Shown here: positions 8,058-15,542 of the stretch, one piece after another
How positions within the stretch are numbered: the first letter of the stretch is position 1
How the letters are laid out: every line of letters starts with the position of its first letter
Source of the DNA: an uncultured Collinsella sp.
GTDB taxonomy: Bacteria > Actinomycetota > Coriobacteriia > Coriobacteriales > Coriobacteriaceae
Direction of reading: 5' to 3'
Assembly: GCA_900762015.1 (NCBI GenBank)
Contig: CAAFEX010000060.1
Span: forward strand, 1-24,812
Length of the DNA stretch: 24,812 nucleotides
Made by a program: the position numbers and the translations under genes
Notes under the pieces: generated by a model
Told to the model about the DNA's origin: nothing
The model's database searches: none
The model's input: the letters and a program-made list of their open reading frames with translations, nothing else

Positions 8058-8087
8058 GTAGAGATTAAGGCATGTCCAAAAATCTAC
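8058..8087 (-). repeat. Degenerate copy of the GTAGATTTTTGG hairpin
   Basis: On the minus strand this reads GTAGATTTTTGG followed by ACATGCC, matching the left half of the terminator hairpin at 6080-6121 apart from a one-base gap in a G run. The outer arms GTAGA/TCTAC are kept, but the inner stem is broken and there is no T tract. It lies between divergent metA and the dehydrogenase gene, so it is not a terminator here and looks like a decayed repeat copy. Confidence 0.5.
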
Positions 8088-8164
8088 GGCGCTTTAGCCT
8101 AGCAAAGTGGCAGCAGGACGCTACAATGGTTCGACGCGAAAAACTCGGCCGAAAGGATACGTAT

Positions 8165-9142
8165 ATGTACCAGACGCGTAAGATCGGTGTGGTCGGCCAG
8201 GGCCACGTAGGAGCACATGTCGCCAACAGCCTGCTCATGCAGGGCATTGCCAATGAGCTGTACCTGTGCGATATCAACGAGGCCAAAGTGACGTCCGAGG
8301 TCCAGGACCTGCGCGACTCCCTTTCGTTTGTCCCGTACAACACCAAGATCGTCAACTGCTACGACCACTACGAGGAGCTTGCCTGCTGCGACGTCATCGT
8401 CAACGCTGCCGGCAAGGTCGCGCTGGCCGCCGGCAACCGCGACGGCGAGCTGTTCTTTACCACCGACGCCGCCCGCTCCTTTGCCAAGCGCATCGTCGAC
8501 GCCAGCTTTGACGGCATCTTCGTGAGCATCTCCAACCCCTGCGACGTCGTGTGCACCGAGCTGTGGCACCTGACCGGCTACGATCCCAAGAAGATCATCG
8601 GCTCGGGCTGCGGTCTGGACTCCGCCCGCTTGCGCACCGAGATCTCCAAGAAGGTCGGCGTGAGCCCCAAGTCCATCGACGCCTACATGATCGGCGAGCA
8701 CGGCTTTAGCCAGCTTGCTGCCTTTAAGGCCGCAACCATCGCTGGCAAAAACCTCAACGAGCTTCAGGCCGAGAACCCCGACAAGTACGCCTTCGACCAC
8801 ATGGAGGTCGAGGAGCTTGCACGCAAGGGCGGCTATGTGACCTACCAGGGCAAGCAGTGCACCGAGTACGCCGTTGCCAACTCCGCCGCGCGCGTCTGCG
8901 CCGCCGTGCTGCACAACGAGCACGCCGTGCTTTCGGCCTCTACGCTTATGACCGGCCAGTATGGCGAGGAGGGTATCTTTACCTCCCTGCCGTGCGTGAT
9001 CGGTGCCGAGGGCGTCGAGGAGGTCTACACACTCGACCTTTCCGAGCACGAGCTCGAGGGCTTCCACAAGAGCTGCCAGCACATCCGCGACAACATCGCC
9101 CAGCTCGACTGGTGGGATACCGAGGCCTACGACGCCAAGTAA
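8165..9142 (+). CDS. L-2-hydroxyisocaproate / L-lactate dehydrogenase family enzyme
   Basis: A 325-aa NAD-dependent 2-hydroxyacid dehydrogenase of the LDH/MDH superfamily. The NAD-binding fold carries GVVGQGHVGAHVA (residues 8-20) and D36, which favours NAD over NADP. Other marks are SNPCD (N124), GLDSARLR (D152, R155) and GEHG (catalytic H179). The segment after residue 80 (AAGKVALAAGNRDGELFF) lacks the usual LDH substrate loop with Gln102 and resembles HicDH from lactobacilli, as does the C-terminal ARKGGYVTYQGK. Bulkier 2-keto acids from branched-chain amino acids are thus likelier substrates than pyruvate. GAAAGGA at 8151-8157 fixes the start. The upstream in-frame ATG at 8072 lies in repeat sequence. 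A -10-like TACAAT lies at 8122-8127. Confidence 0.85.
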   Translation: MYQTRKIGVVGQGHVGAHVANSLLMQGIANELYLCDINEAKVTSEVQDLRDSLSFVPYNTKIVNCYDHYEELACCDVIVNAAGKVALAAGNRDGELFFTTDAARSFAKRIVDASFDGIFVSISNPCDVVCTELWHLTGYDPKKIIGSGCGLDSARLRTEISKKVGVSPKSIDAYMIGEHGFSQLAAFKAATIAGKNLNELQAENPDKYAFDHMEVEELARKGGYVTYQGKQCTEYAVANSAARVCAAVLHNEHAVLSASTLMTGQYGEEGIFTSLPCVIGAEGVEEVYTLDLSEHELEGFHKSCQHIRDNIAQLDWWDTEAYDAK

Positions 9143-9183
9143 GCCGCTGGCTGCCGCAACCTTGCGAATCTATGCGCGATACT

Positions 9184-9225
9184 AAGCGGGCCGCGCCGGA
9201 AACCCACCGGCGCGGCCCGCTTTTT
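9184..9225 (+). terminator. Strong intrinsic terminator after the dehydrogenase gene
   Basis: A perfect GC-rich stem of 14 bp (9186-9199 with 9207-9220), extended by two A-T pairs, closes a 7-nt loop and is followed by TTTTT at 9221-9225. It lies 41 nt after the stop codon. It also lies beyond the end of the convergent deglycase gene and may stop that transcript too, though the minus-strand tail is a poor T tract. Confidence 0.9.
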
Positions 9226-9274
9226 GACTCACGCAGTGCCCCTGCGAATCGAAGGTGAATACTTTTCCCGTTAC

Positions 9275-10243
9275 TTAGTACTGCTCGATGCCCATGTAGC
9301 GACGAATCTCAGGGCTGTGGTCGAACACCTTTCCGCGGGCGGCGCGCAGCTCGCAGCTCATGTTGTAGAAGAAGATCGGCTCCAGGTACGAACGCACGCT
9401 GGCGGGCACCTCGCCCACGCCGTACTCGAGTGCATCGAGCACCATTACCGTATCGGTATGCGTGTTGAGGAACGCCAGCGCGCGCTCCTCCATGGGGCGG
9501 CACTCGCCCGATCCGAGCTGCACAAAGTAGAACACGCCGGGCTCGGTGGCCTCGAAGGGGCCGTGGAAGTACTCGCCGGAGTGGATGTAGCAGCAGTGCT
9601 GCCACTGCATCTCCATGAGCGAGCAGATAGCCATGGCATAGGTCTGGCTAAAGTTGGGGCCGGAACCAAGGATATAGAAGAACTTGTGCTGCTGGCAGAG
9701 CTCGGCAAAGCGATCGCCCAGCTCGGCGTTGACCTTCTCGCGGGCGGCGGGCAGCAGCGCATCCATCTGCTTAAGGCCCTCGTACATGTCAGCGAGTGCC
9801 TCGTAGCCTTCCTGCTGGTCGAGCAGCTCGGCGGCGATCAGAGCGCCGATGCCCTGCGGCACCTCGACCTGTGACACGCCCTCGCCCCACGGATAGACCC
9901 AGGTGGTCCACTTGCCGTTATCGATCTTGGAGCCCTCGCAGTCGGTGAGGGCAACGACCTCGGCACCGGCCGCCAGCGCCATCTCGCAGCCGTCGACGAC
10001 CTCTTGCGTGTTGCCGCTGTGGCTGCAGGCAATAACGAGCGACTTCGGCCCTAGGCTCTTGGGGGCCATCAGGCAAAACTCGCGTGCCGTGTAGACCGTC
10101 GAGGTAAACGTGGTGGCCTCGCGCTTGAGCAGCTCGTTGGCCGGCATCAGGTCGATCATCGAACCGCCGCAGGCGATCCAAAAGACGTTCTCAATCTTGC
10201 CCTTGCGCTCGATGATTTCCTGAATCAGATCGTGTGCGTTCAT
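9275..10243 (-). CDS. SIS-domain sugar-amine 6-phosphate deglycase, paralog 1 (FrlB/GfrF family)
   Basis: A 322-aa double-SIS protein of the FrlB/FraB/GfrF group, whose members split 6-phosphorylated Amadori products into hexose 6-phosphate and a free amine. The phosphosugar loop is canonical (CSHSGNTQE, residues 73-81). The pair essential in FraB (Glu and His 16 residues apart) is present as E211 (LMEMQW) and H227 (GEYFHGPFE). The C-terminus RRYMGIEQY matches the E. coli FrlB ending (RRYYGGLVEY). It is the closest of the three paralogs here to FrlB. No transporter gene is adjacent, so its substrate must arrive through another locus. It lies downstream of a GntR gene with its own promoter (10316-10344). 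AAGGGG precedes the ATG by about 8 nt. Confidence 0.85.
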   Translation of the reverse strand: MNAHDLIQEIIERKGKIENVFWIACGGSMIDLMPANELLKREATTFTSTVYTAREFCLMAPKSLGPKSLVIACSHSGNTQEVVDGCEMALAAGAEVVALTDCEGSKIDNGKWTTWVYPWGEGVSQVEVPQGIGALIAAELLDQQEGYEALADMYEGLKQMDALLPAAREKVNAELGDRFAELCQQHKFFYILGSGPNFSQTYAMAICSLMEMQWQHCCYIHSGEYFHGPFEATEPGVFYFVQLGSGECRPMEERALAFLNTHTDTVMVLDALEYGVGEVPASVRSYLEPIFFYNMSCELRAARGKVFDHSPEIRRYMGIEQY

Positions 10244-10272
10244 GGTGATGCCCCTTCTTGTGTGGCGGTTTT

Positions 10273-10303
10273 GAACGACTGCAGCTCGTACCTGCAGTCG
10301 TTC
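10273..10303 (-). promoter_or_regulatory. Perfect 12-bp hairpin in the leader of deglycase 1
   Basis: GAACGACTGCAG (10273-10284) and its exact reverse complement (10292-10303) enclose a 7-nt loop. It starts a few nucleotides after the expected transcript start of deglycase 1. It has no T tract in the sense of the gene, so it is not a terminator. It could be an operator overlapping the start region or a 5' stabilising hairpin. Confidence 0.6.
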
Positions 10304-10315
10304 TTTGTTGTCCTA

Positions 10316-10344
10316 TTTATAGCACGCACGACGACGCCCGTGAA
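10316..10344 (-). promoter_or_regulatory. Promoter of deglycase 1
   Basis: On the minus strand TTCACG (10344-10339) and TATAAA (10321-10316) are separated by exactly 17 nt, a good sigma-70-type arrangement. It lies 73 nt before the start codon, inside the gap after the GntR gene, so deglycase 1 can be transcribed apart from recQ and the GntR gene. Upstream of it, at 10360-10379, lies a tandem 10-bp repeat TTGTTCTATA/TTGTTCTATC that may bind the adjacent GntR protein. Confidence 0.55.
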
Positions 10345-10387
10345 GCCATTCCACCAAACTTGTTCTATATTGTTCTATCTATGGACG

Positions 10388-11143
10388 TTAGATGTCGAAG
10401 ACGTAGCGCGAGCCCACGATCTTTTGGCGGCCGAGCAGTAGAGGGCGCCCGTCAGCGTCGGTAAAGTAGGCCTCCATATAGAAGAGCGGCTCGCCGACCG
10501 GCACCTCCAACAGCGGGGCCGCCTGAGCATCGGCAAGCGCAATCTCCACGGTGCAAGGGTCGGACTTGAGCGGTGCACGGCCCGAATGCTCGGCAACGAG
10601 CGCAAAGATCGAGTTATCGGTGAGGTCCTTATCGGCAAGTGTCTGCAGATAGGGATGGTCAACCAGCACAAAGGCGTTGTTCTCGAGCATGACGGGGATG
10701 CCGTCGGCCGTGCGCACGCGCTCGACCACGATAAGCTCGCAGCCGGGCTCTACGCCAAAGAACGCCGCGTCCTCGCGCGTCGCCGCAACCACCGTGCGCG
10801 ATACCAGGCGCGCACCCGGCACCATGTCGTTGGCAGCGCAACCCTCGGAAAAGCTCTGAACGTCACCCTTCTGGACAATCTTGCGCTTGAGCTTGGGCGC
10901 GCACACGAACGTGCCCCTCCCCTGCTGGCGGTTGAGATACCCCGCGCGCGACAGCTCCTCGATGGCGCGGCGCACGGTGATGCGTCCCACGCCGTAGTAC
11001 TTCGCGAGCTCCATCTCGGAAGGAATGCGCGAGCCGAATGCGTACACGCCACGCGCGATCTCGCCCTTTAGGTCGTCCATAACCTGCTGGTACAGCGGCA
11101 CAGCGGACACCTCAGTGCGCTCGGTTTTATCATCGGATGCCAT
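10388..11143 (-). CDS. GntR/HutC-family regulator with UTRA domain, module 1
   Basis: A 251-aa repressor-type protein. Residues about 15-80 are a GntR winged helix (PLYQQVMDDLKGEI, SRIPSEMELAKYYGVGRITV, QQGRGTFV). Residues about 95-245 are a UTRA effector domain (MLENNAFVLVDHPYL, LLLGRQKIVGSRYVFDI) of the kind that senses phosphorylated sugars or amino sugars. The ATG lies 2 nt after the recQ stop codon, with GGAG inside the end of recQ, so translation is probably coupled to recQ. The next gene downstream is deglycase 1, its probable target. It is clearly paralogous to the regulator at 13457-14176 (same SRITV/GRITV recognition region and GSRYV ending). The ligand is likely a phosphorylated sugar amine, by context only. 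Confidence 0.9.
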   Translation of the reverse strand: MASDDKTERTEVSAVPLYQQVMDDLKGEIARGVYAFGSRIPSEMELAKYYGVGRITVRRAIEELSRAGYLNRQQGRGTFVCAPKLKRKIVQKGDVQSFSEGCAANDMVPGARLVSRTVVAATREDAAFFGVEPGCELIVVERVRTADGIPVMLENNAFVLVDHPYLQTLADKDLTDNSIFALVAEHSGRAPLKSDPCTVEIALADAQAAPLLEVPVGEPLFYMEAYFTDADGRPLLLGRQKIVGSRYVFDI

Positions 11144-11145
11144 CG

Positions 11146-13128
11146 TTATGCTCCATTCCGTGCATGCTCGGACTCAAACTCTTCAATCGCCGCCATAAAC
11201 TGCTCGCCAAAGGCGTCGGCCTTTTTCTCGCCGATGCCGTTGACCTGGATAAGCTCGTCGCGCGTCTGTGGGCGTAGGCGGCACAGGCCGCGCAGGGCCT
11301 TGTCGGAAAAGACCATGTACGGCGCCATCTCCAGCTCGGTCGAGATCTCCTTGCGCAGGGCACGCAGGCGCTCGAACAACTCGGCATCGTCGCCCACGCG
11401 TGGGCGCTGATCCAGCTCGGCCTCCTCGCGCAGCAGATCGACGGCGCGGCGGGCGCGGGCCGAGGCCTTGCGCTTGGACGCGCGACGCTTAACGGTAAAG
11501 GCAAACGCCTCATCCTCGACCTCGACGGCACGCGGACCCAGCCCCACGACCGGGTACTGCCCCTGCGAGGTAGCCAGATAACCGCGGCCGCACAGCTGGC
11601 CGATGATGTCCTTGATGCGCCCGACCGATTCGCTCGACAGCTCACCGTAGCCACGGTCCTCGTCCAGATGCATCTGGCGAATGCGCTCGGTGTTGCCGCC
11701 GTGGAGCACGTCGGCGATCAGCGCCTTGCCAAAGCGCATGGGTCGCGCGGCCACGTAGCGCACGGCGGCGCGGGCCATATCGGTGACGTCCTCGACCTCG
11801 AACTGCGTGAGGCAGTTGCTGCAGTTGCCGCAGCCCTCGGCGTCATCCGTGGCGGTGGCGCCCGCACCAGCCGCAGCAGCATGCTCGGCCGCGGCCTCGT
11901 CGCCAAAGTAGCGCAGCATGTATTCGCGCAGGCAGCCGGTAGTATTGCAGTAGCCCTCCATCTGGCTGAGCAGGCGGTAGCGGTTCTGGAGCGCCCATGC
12001 GCGCTGCTCGTCGTCGAGCGCCCCATCGGCAGCATCGCCGCGGTCGATCAGAAAGCGACGCATGCGAAAATCGTTGCCGTTCCACAGCAGGTGGCAGCTG
12101 GCCGGGTCGCCATCGCGGCCGGCTCGACCCGCCTCCTGGTAGTAGGCCTCGATGCTCTCGGGCACGTTGTTGTGGATCACGTAGCGCACGTTGGGCTTGT
12201 CGATGCCCATACCAAAGGCGTTGGTGGCAACCATCACCTGGATATCGTCGTCGATAAAGGCGCGCTGGCTTTGCCGGCGGGCGTCGTTGCCCATGCCGGC
12301 ATGGTAGCGGCCAACGCGAATGCCGCTGGGGCCCAGTGCCTCGGCAAGCTCGCCTGCCAGCGCATCGACCGTCTTGCGGGTCGAGCAATACACGATGCCG
12401 CTCTCGCTCGAATGCGCGATCACGTAGTCACGCACCCACGCGGCCTTGGCCTTGTCGCCCATCTCCTCGCAGCCAAAGTAGAGGTTCTTGCGATCGAAGC
12501 CCGTCACCACCGTCGCGGGGTTTTGCAGGCCGAGCATCTGCTGAATATCCGCGCGCACGCGCTCGGTCGCCGTAGCGGTAAACGCCGCCACGATGGGGCG
12601 CTGCGGCAGGGAATCGATGAACTCACGAATCTGCAGATAGGCGGGGCGGAAATCCTGGCCCCATTGGCTCACGCAGTGGGCCTCGTCAATGGCCACGAGC
12701 GGCACGCCAATGCCGCCGTCCGCCGCGGCCTCCCGCGCAAAGGCCAAAAAACGCGGCTCGAGCAAGCGCTCGGGCGCCACGTACATAAGCTGGTAGCGGC
12801 CCTCGCGCGCTCGCTTGAGCACGGTGTTTTGCTGGGCCGGAGTAAGGCTGGAGTTGAGATAGCTGGGTCGCGCACCCGCCGCGAGCAACGCACGGGTCTG
12901 GTCCTCCATAAGCGACAGCAGCGGACTCACCACAAAGGTGATGCCGAGCAGCATGAGCGCGGGCACCTGGTAGCAAATGGACTTGCCGGCGCCCGTGGGC
13001 ATAACACCCAGCGCATCGCGACCGGCAAGAATCGCATCGACCATGCGGTCCTGCCCCGGGCGAAACGAGGTGTAGCCAAAATAGGCGCCGAGCGTGTCGA
13101 GCGCCATCTGCTGCATGCTATCGGTCAT
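11146..13128 (-). CDS. recQ: ATP-dependent DNA helicase RecQ
   Basis: A 660-aa 3'-5' DNA helicase for recombination and replication-fork repair. It shows the superfamily 2 core: FRPGQ motif 0, Walker A PTGAGKS (44-50), DEAH box (148-151, DEAHCVSQWG), FTATAT, and YYQEAGRAGRDG (motif VI). After the core come a zinc-binding region (YCNTTGCLREYMLRYFGD and CGNCSNC), a winged-helix RQC domain and a C-terminal HRDC domain (about residues 575-650). An Ala-rich insert (AAAEHAAAAGAGATATDD) lies inside the zinc-binding region. The start has AGGA 5 nt upstream. A perfect TATAAT lies at 13160-13165 on the minus strand. It reads into a GntR gene after 2 nt, an odd partner for a helicase. Confidence 0.95.
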   Translation of the reverse strand: MTDSMQQMALDTLGAYFGYTSFRPGQDRMVDAILAGRDALGVMPTGAGKSICYQVPALMLLGITFVVSPLLSLMEDQTRALLAAGARPSYLNSSLTPAQQNTVLKRAREGRYQLMYVAPERLLEPRFLAFAREAAADGGIGVPLVAIDEAHCVSQWGQDFRPAYLQIREFIDSLPQRPIVAAFTATATERVRADIQQMLGLQNPATVVTGFDRKNLYFGCEEMGDKAKAAWVRDYVIAHSSESGIVYCSTRKTVDALAGELAEALGPSGIRVGRYHAGMGNDARRQSQRAFIDDDIQVMVATNAFGMGIDKPNVRYVIHNNVPESIEAYYQEAGRAGRDGDPASCHLLWNGNDFRMRRFLIDRGDAADGALDDEQRAWALQNRYRLLSQMEGYCNTTGCLREYMLRYFGDEAAAEHAAAAGAGATATDDAEGCGNCSNCLTQFEVEDVTDMARAAVRYVAARPMRFGKALIADVLHGGNTERIRQMHLDEDRGYGELSSESVGRIKDIIGQLCGRGYLATSQGQYPVVGLGPRAVEVEDEAFAFTVKRRASKRKASARARRAVDLLREEAELDQRPRVGDDAELFERLRALRKEISTELEMAPYMVFSDKALRGLCRLRPQTRDELIQVNGIGEKKADAFGEQFMAAIEEFESEHARNGA

Positions 13129-13159
13129 GGTTTCCTAACGTCCAAGTCATCTGCCGCCG

Positions 13160-13165
13160 ATTATA
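13160..13165 (-). promoter_or_regulatory. -10 box of recQ
   Basis: The minus strand reads TATAAT, a perfect -10 hexamer, 32 nt before the recQ start codon. No good -35 box is seen at 16-18 nt upstream, so recQ may have a weak or regulated promoter. Confidence 0.5.
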
Positions 13166-13231
13166 CGCCGCCACGCGGACAGCAGCACACGGCCGCCGCC
13201 CAGACTAGTCGTTTAAGAACGCCCCCAACGG

Positions 13232-13456
13232 CTAAGGAGTGTCCCCAGGTGCCGGCAGAAAAGGAACGTCCCCAAGTGCCGGCCCGGCAACGCCGATGTT
13301 TTGGCGCGGACAGCGAAAGCCCGCCAGAGCGAGCAAGGTGCCTTGAAACGAGGCGGCATTGACCTTCTGGTCATGCCGCCGAAGTTGAAAGGCAGATTGC
13401 CGCTCTGGCGGGCTTGCAGCGTCGAGCCGTTACGCGGTTTGGTAAAACCGCGTAAC
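13232..13456. repeat. Structured repeat, copy 1 (covarying four-way fold)
   Basis: A repeat of about 225 bp that ends one base before the stop codon of the GntR gene at 13457. The left part has two GTCCCCA-GTGCCGGC words (13241-13256 and 13268-13283, period 27). The core folds as follows. P1: 13317-13331 with 13401-13415, 15 bp, perfect. P2: 13352-13364 with 13369-13380, 12 bp and one bulged T, plus three outer pairs (13347-13349 with 13384-13386). Short hairpins: 13334-13345 and 13391-13401. P3: 13429-13440 with 13445-13456, 12 bp, GGTA loop. All substitutions against copy 2 (21772-21993) keep the pairing. The strand of action is unknown, and no T tract follows P3 on either strand. Confidence 0.85.
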
Positions 13457-14176
13457 TTACATGACCATAACGTAGCGCGATCCCACGTAGTACTGCTTAC
13501 CCATCAGGACCGGCTCGCCATTGGGGCCCGTGAAGCCGGCACGCAGGTTGAGCAGCGGATCGTGCGGAGCAATGCCCAGCTCGGCCGCCTGCTCGGTATT
13601 GGCACGAACGGCCTCGACCGTGCGGTAGTCAACCGAGACAATCGGCGTTCCGCCAACACGCTCGACCTCGGCAAAAATCGACTTGTCCTCAAGATCGGCC
13701 GTCAACAGCTCACGGTAGGCGTCAAACGGCACAAAGATGTTCTCCTCAAAGATGGGCTCGCCGTCGGCTGTACGCACGCGCTTAATATGCAGCAGCAGCG
13801 CGTCCTTCTGCAGGCCAAAGAACTCCATCTCGTTTTGACGTGCCGGCACAATCTGGCGATCGACCACATGTGCGCCCGCCTTCATGCCATTATCGGCACA
13901 CAGCGCGGTAAACGTCTGCAGCGTCGAAGCGTGGAACTGGCGGTTGATGTGCGGCGTGGAGACAAAGGTGCCACGGCCCTGCTGCTTAACCAGGTAGCCA
14001 TCGGAGCACAGCTCCTCGACGGCGCGGCGCACCGTAATGCGGCTCACGTCGTACTGCTCGGCTAGCTCAAGCTCGGACGGAATACGCTCCTTGGGTGCAT
14101 AAACACCTTTCTCGATCGCATCCTTGATTTCGTCGTAAATCTGCTGGTAAAGCGGTGCATTTTTGGGCGCAGGCAT
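13457..14176 (-). CDS. GntR/HutC-family regulator with UTRA domain, module 2
   Basis: A 239-aa regulator. The GntR winged helix covers residues about 8-75 (PLYQQIYDEIKDAI, ERIPSELELAEQYDVSRITV, QQGRGTFV). The UTRA domain covers about 90-235 (FEENIFVPFDAYRELL, VLMGKQYYVGSRYVMVM). It is a close paralog of the regulator at 10388-11143. The ribosome binding site is weak (AGAG about 9 nt upstream). Its upstream region carries a tandem TATCGAAA and the word TATAACGTCT, which is shared with the PTS promoter region and, inverted with one change, with the DMT transporter promoter region. These are natural candidate targets, which is inference. The stop codon TAA abuts structured repeat copy 1. Confidence 0.9.
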   Translation of the reverse strand: MPAPKNAPLYQQIYDEIKDAIEKGVYAPKERIPSELELAEQYDVSRITVRRAVEELCSDGYLVKQQGRGTFVSTPHINRQFHASTLQTFTALCADNGMKAGAHVVDRQIVPARQNEMEFFGLQKDALLLHIKRVRTADGEPIFEENIFVPFDAYRELLTADLEDKSIFAEVERVGGTPIVSVDYRTVEAVRANTEQAAELGIAPHDPLLNLRAGFTGPNGEPVLMGKQYYVGSRYVMVM

Positions 14177-14189
14177 ATCTAATCACTCT

Positions 14190-14228
14190 TATCGAAATAT
14201 CGAAATAACTAATACGTATATAACGTCT
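14190..14228. promoter_or_regulatory. Candidate operator region of GntR module 2
   Basis: Two tandem TATCGAAA words (from about 14190) are followed by ACGTATATAACGT (14214-14226), which overlaps TATAACGTCT (14219-14228). The same ten bases occur at 20359-20368 before the PTS operon, and TATAACGACT occurs on the minus strand at 21642-21651 before the DMT transporter. The position, 15-50 nt before the regulator gene, fits autoregulation. Confidence 0.45.
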
Positions 14229-14270
14229 AGTTTCATATTACCTCATAATGATAAAACGATACACCCTCCC

Positions 14271-14310
14271 TACCAAAAAGCGACAGCTTCATTTTGGTAG
14301 GTTTTATCTG
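14271..14310 (-). repeat. 40-nt dispersed repeat, copy C
   Basis: It matches copy B at 35 of 40 positions. Here the stem is perfect (CCTACCAAAA with TTTTGGTAGG), whereas copy B has two G-U wobbles at the matching places. It lies 95 nt before the GntR module 2 start, in the same orientation to the downstream gene as copies A and B. Next to it, 14315-14359 can form another GC-rich hairpin in the gap behind the YitT-family gene. Confidence 0.65.
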
Positions 14311-14396
14311 GGCAAACGAGAGCCTCTCGAAAGCAACGGGGCTTTCGGGGGGGCTCGTTCGGATGGGTTGCGCAGGACCGGCAAAATGCCAATACC

Positions 14397-15404
14397 CTAC
14401 TTGCCGTCGTCCTGCTGCAGACTGTCCTGTTCGCTGAGGCGCGCCTGCCTGCTGGCCATGCGTGCGGGCTTGTCGGGATCGGGAACGGCCGTGGGCATGG
14501 GCTCGTCGACATGACCACCCCACCAGCCGCCCACAAAGTTGAGCGTGTGGAACACATTGATCACGGCGCCGGGATCAACGTCGCACACCAGCTTGATAAT
14601 GTCCTGACTCTCGTAGGTCGAGACAACGGTGTTCAGCAGGTACATCTTTTCGCGGCTATATCCGCCGACGACCTCGGCGCAGCTAATGCCGTGCTGAAAA
14701 TGGTTTACGTAGGCAGTCATGACCTCGTCTGCCTTACGCGTCGTGATCTGCAGCGTCACGCGATCGTAGCGACGATAGAAACTGTCGATGGTCTTGGTCG
14801 AAATAAACTGGAACACGATGGAATACGCCGCCTTGTCCCAGCCAAACATAAAGCCAAAGATCGCCAGGATAAAGCAGTTGAAACCAAAGATGACGCCCCA
14901 GATGGTCTTGCCCGTGTGGTTGGAAACCCACAGCGCGATAAAGTCGGTGCCGCCGGTGGATGCGCCGGATTTAAGTGCGATGGCAGCGCCCAGACCCGAG
15001 ACCACGCCGCCAAAAATGATGAGCATGATCTTGTCGCCCAAAAATGGAGCGAAGTGAAAGACGTTGAGGAACAGCGACGAGAGCACGACCTGCATCATCG
15101 AGAAGATGACGAAGCGCTTGCTAATGCCGCTCCAGCATAGGAGCGCCACGGGGATGTTGAGCGCGAGCATACCGAGCGAAATATCGATGTGAACGCCACC
15201 CAGCGAGGTAACGCGATCGAGCAGGACCGCAACGCCGGTAAGACCGCTCGGAAGCAGGTCGGCGGGCTGAATGAACGCCTGGATCAGGAATGTCTGGAGA
15301 ACGGCGGAAATCGTGACCGCCACGGCAGTAATGGCGCGGCGGACGATGGTAAGGCGGCCGAGCACGAGCACGCGGTCCGTGAGCTGATCGATGGCGTTCG
15401 CCAC
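14397..15404 (-). CDS. YitT-family membrane protein (DUF2179 C-terminal domain)
   Basis: A 335-aa integral membrane protein. The N-terminal two thirds hold about five to six hydrophobic helices with YitT-family marks: FIQPADLLPSGLTGVAVLL, GGVVSGLGAAIALKSGASTG and GTDFIALW. The C-terminal third is a soluble DUF2179 domain (RVTLQITTRKADEVMTAYVN, YLLNTVVSTYESQDIIKLV). The role of the family is unsettled, and a transport function is only assumed. I use the GTG at 15402-15404 because AAAGGAG (15410-15416) stands 5 nt before it. The longer TTG start would lie upstream of that site. The tail after DUF2179 is polar and Asp/Gln-rich. The gene is upstream of the GntR module 2 gene but separated from it by repeats, so a shared operon is uncertain. 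Confidence 0.88.
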   Translation of the reverse strand: MANAIDQLTDRVLVLGRLTIVRRAITAVAVTISAVLQTFLIQAFIQPADLLPSGLTGVAVLLDRVTSLGGVHIDISLGMLALNIPVALLCWSGISKRFVIFSMMQVVLSSLFLNVFHFAPFLGDKIMLIIFGGVVSGLGAAIALKSGASTGGTDFIALWVSNHTGKTIWGVIFGFNCFILAIFGFMFGWDKAAYSIVFQFISTKTIDSFYRRYDRVTLQITTRKADEVMTAYVNHFQHGISCAEVVGGYSREKMYLLNTVVSTYESQDIIKLVCDVDPGAVINVFHTLNFVGGWWGGHVDEPMPTAVPDPDKPARMASRQARLSEQDSLQQDDGK

Positions 15405-15542
15405 GCGGGCTCCTTTCGAAGGCAAATCTGGTTGTGAGGCATGTCGGCGATTGTAGCACGGAGCATGCGGGGGCGCTTCAATTCACCCTCCCTCGACAAC
15501 CAAAGCGGGACCAGCAACCCCACGACCAAAGGCCCAAATAAC

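Noticed and set aside
9143..9274. Possible third copy of the structured repeat at the deglycase 1 stop codon
   Set aside because: Only a GTTAC word lies next to the stop, in the opposite sense to the GTAAC end of the real copies; no stem or core sequence is present.
11668..13362. Plus-strand open frame of 564 codons opposite recQ
   Set aside because: Shadow of recQ with biased composition and no recognisable domain; it also runs through the intergenic repeat.
13429..13456. P3 hairpin of the structured repeat as an intrinsic terminator
   Set aside because: No T tract follows it on either strand, and the second copy also lacks one.
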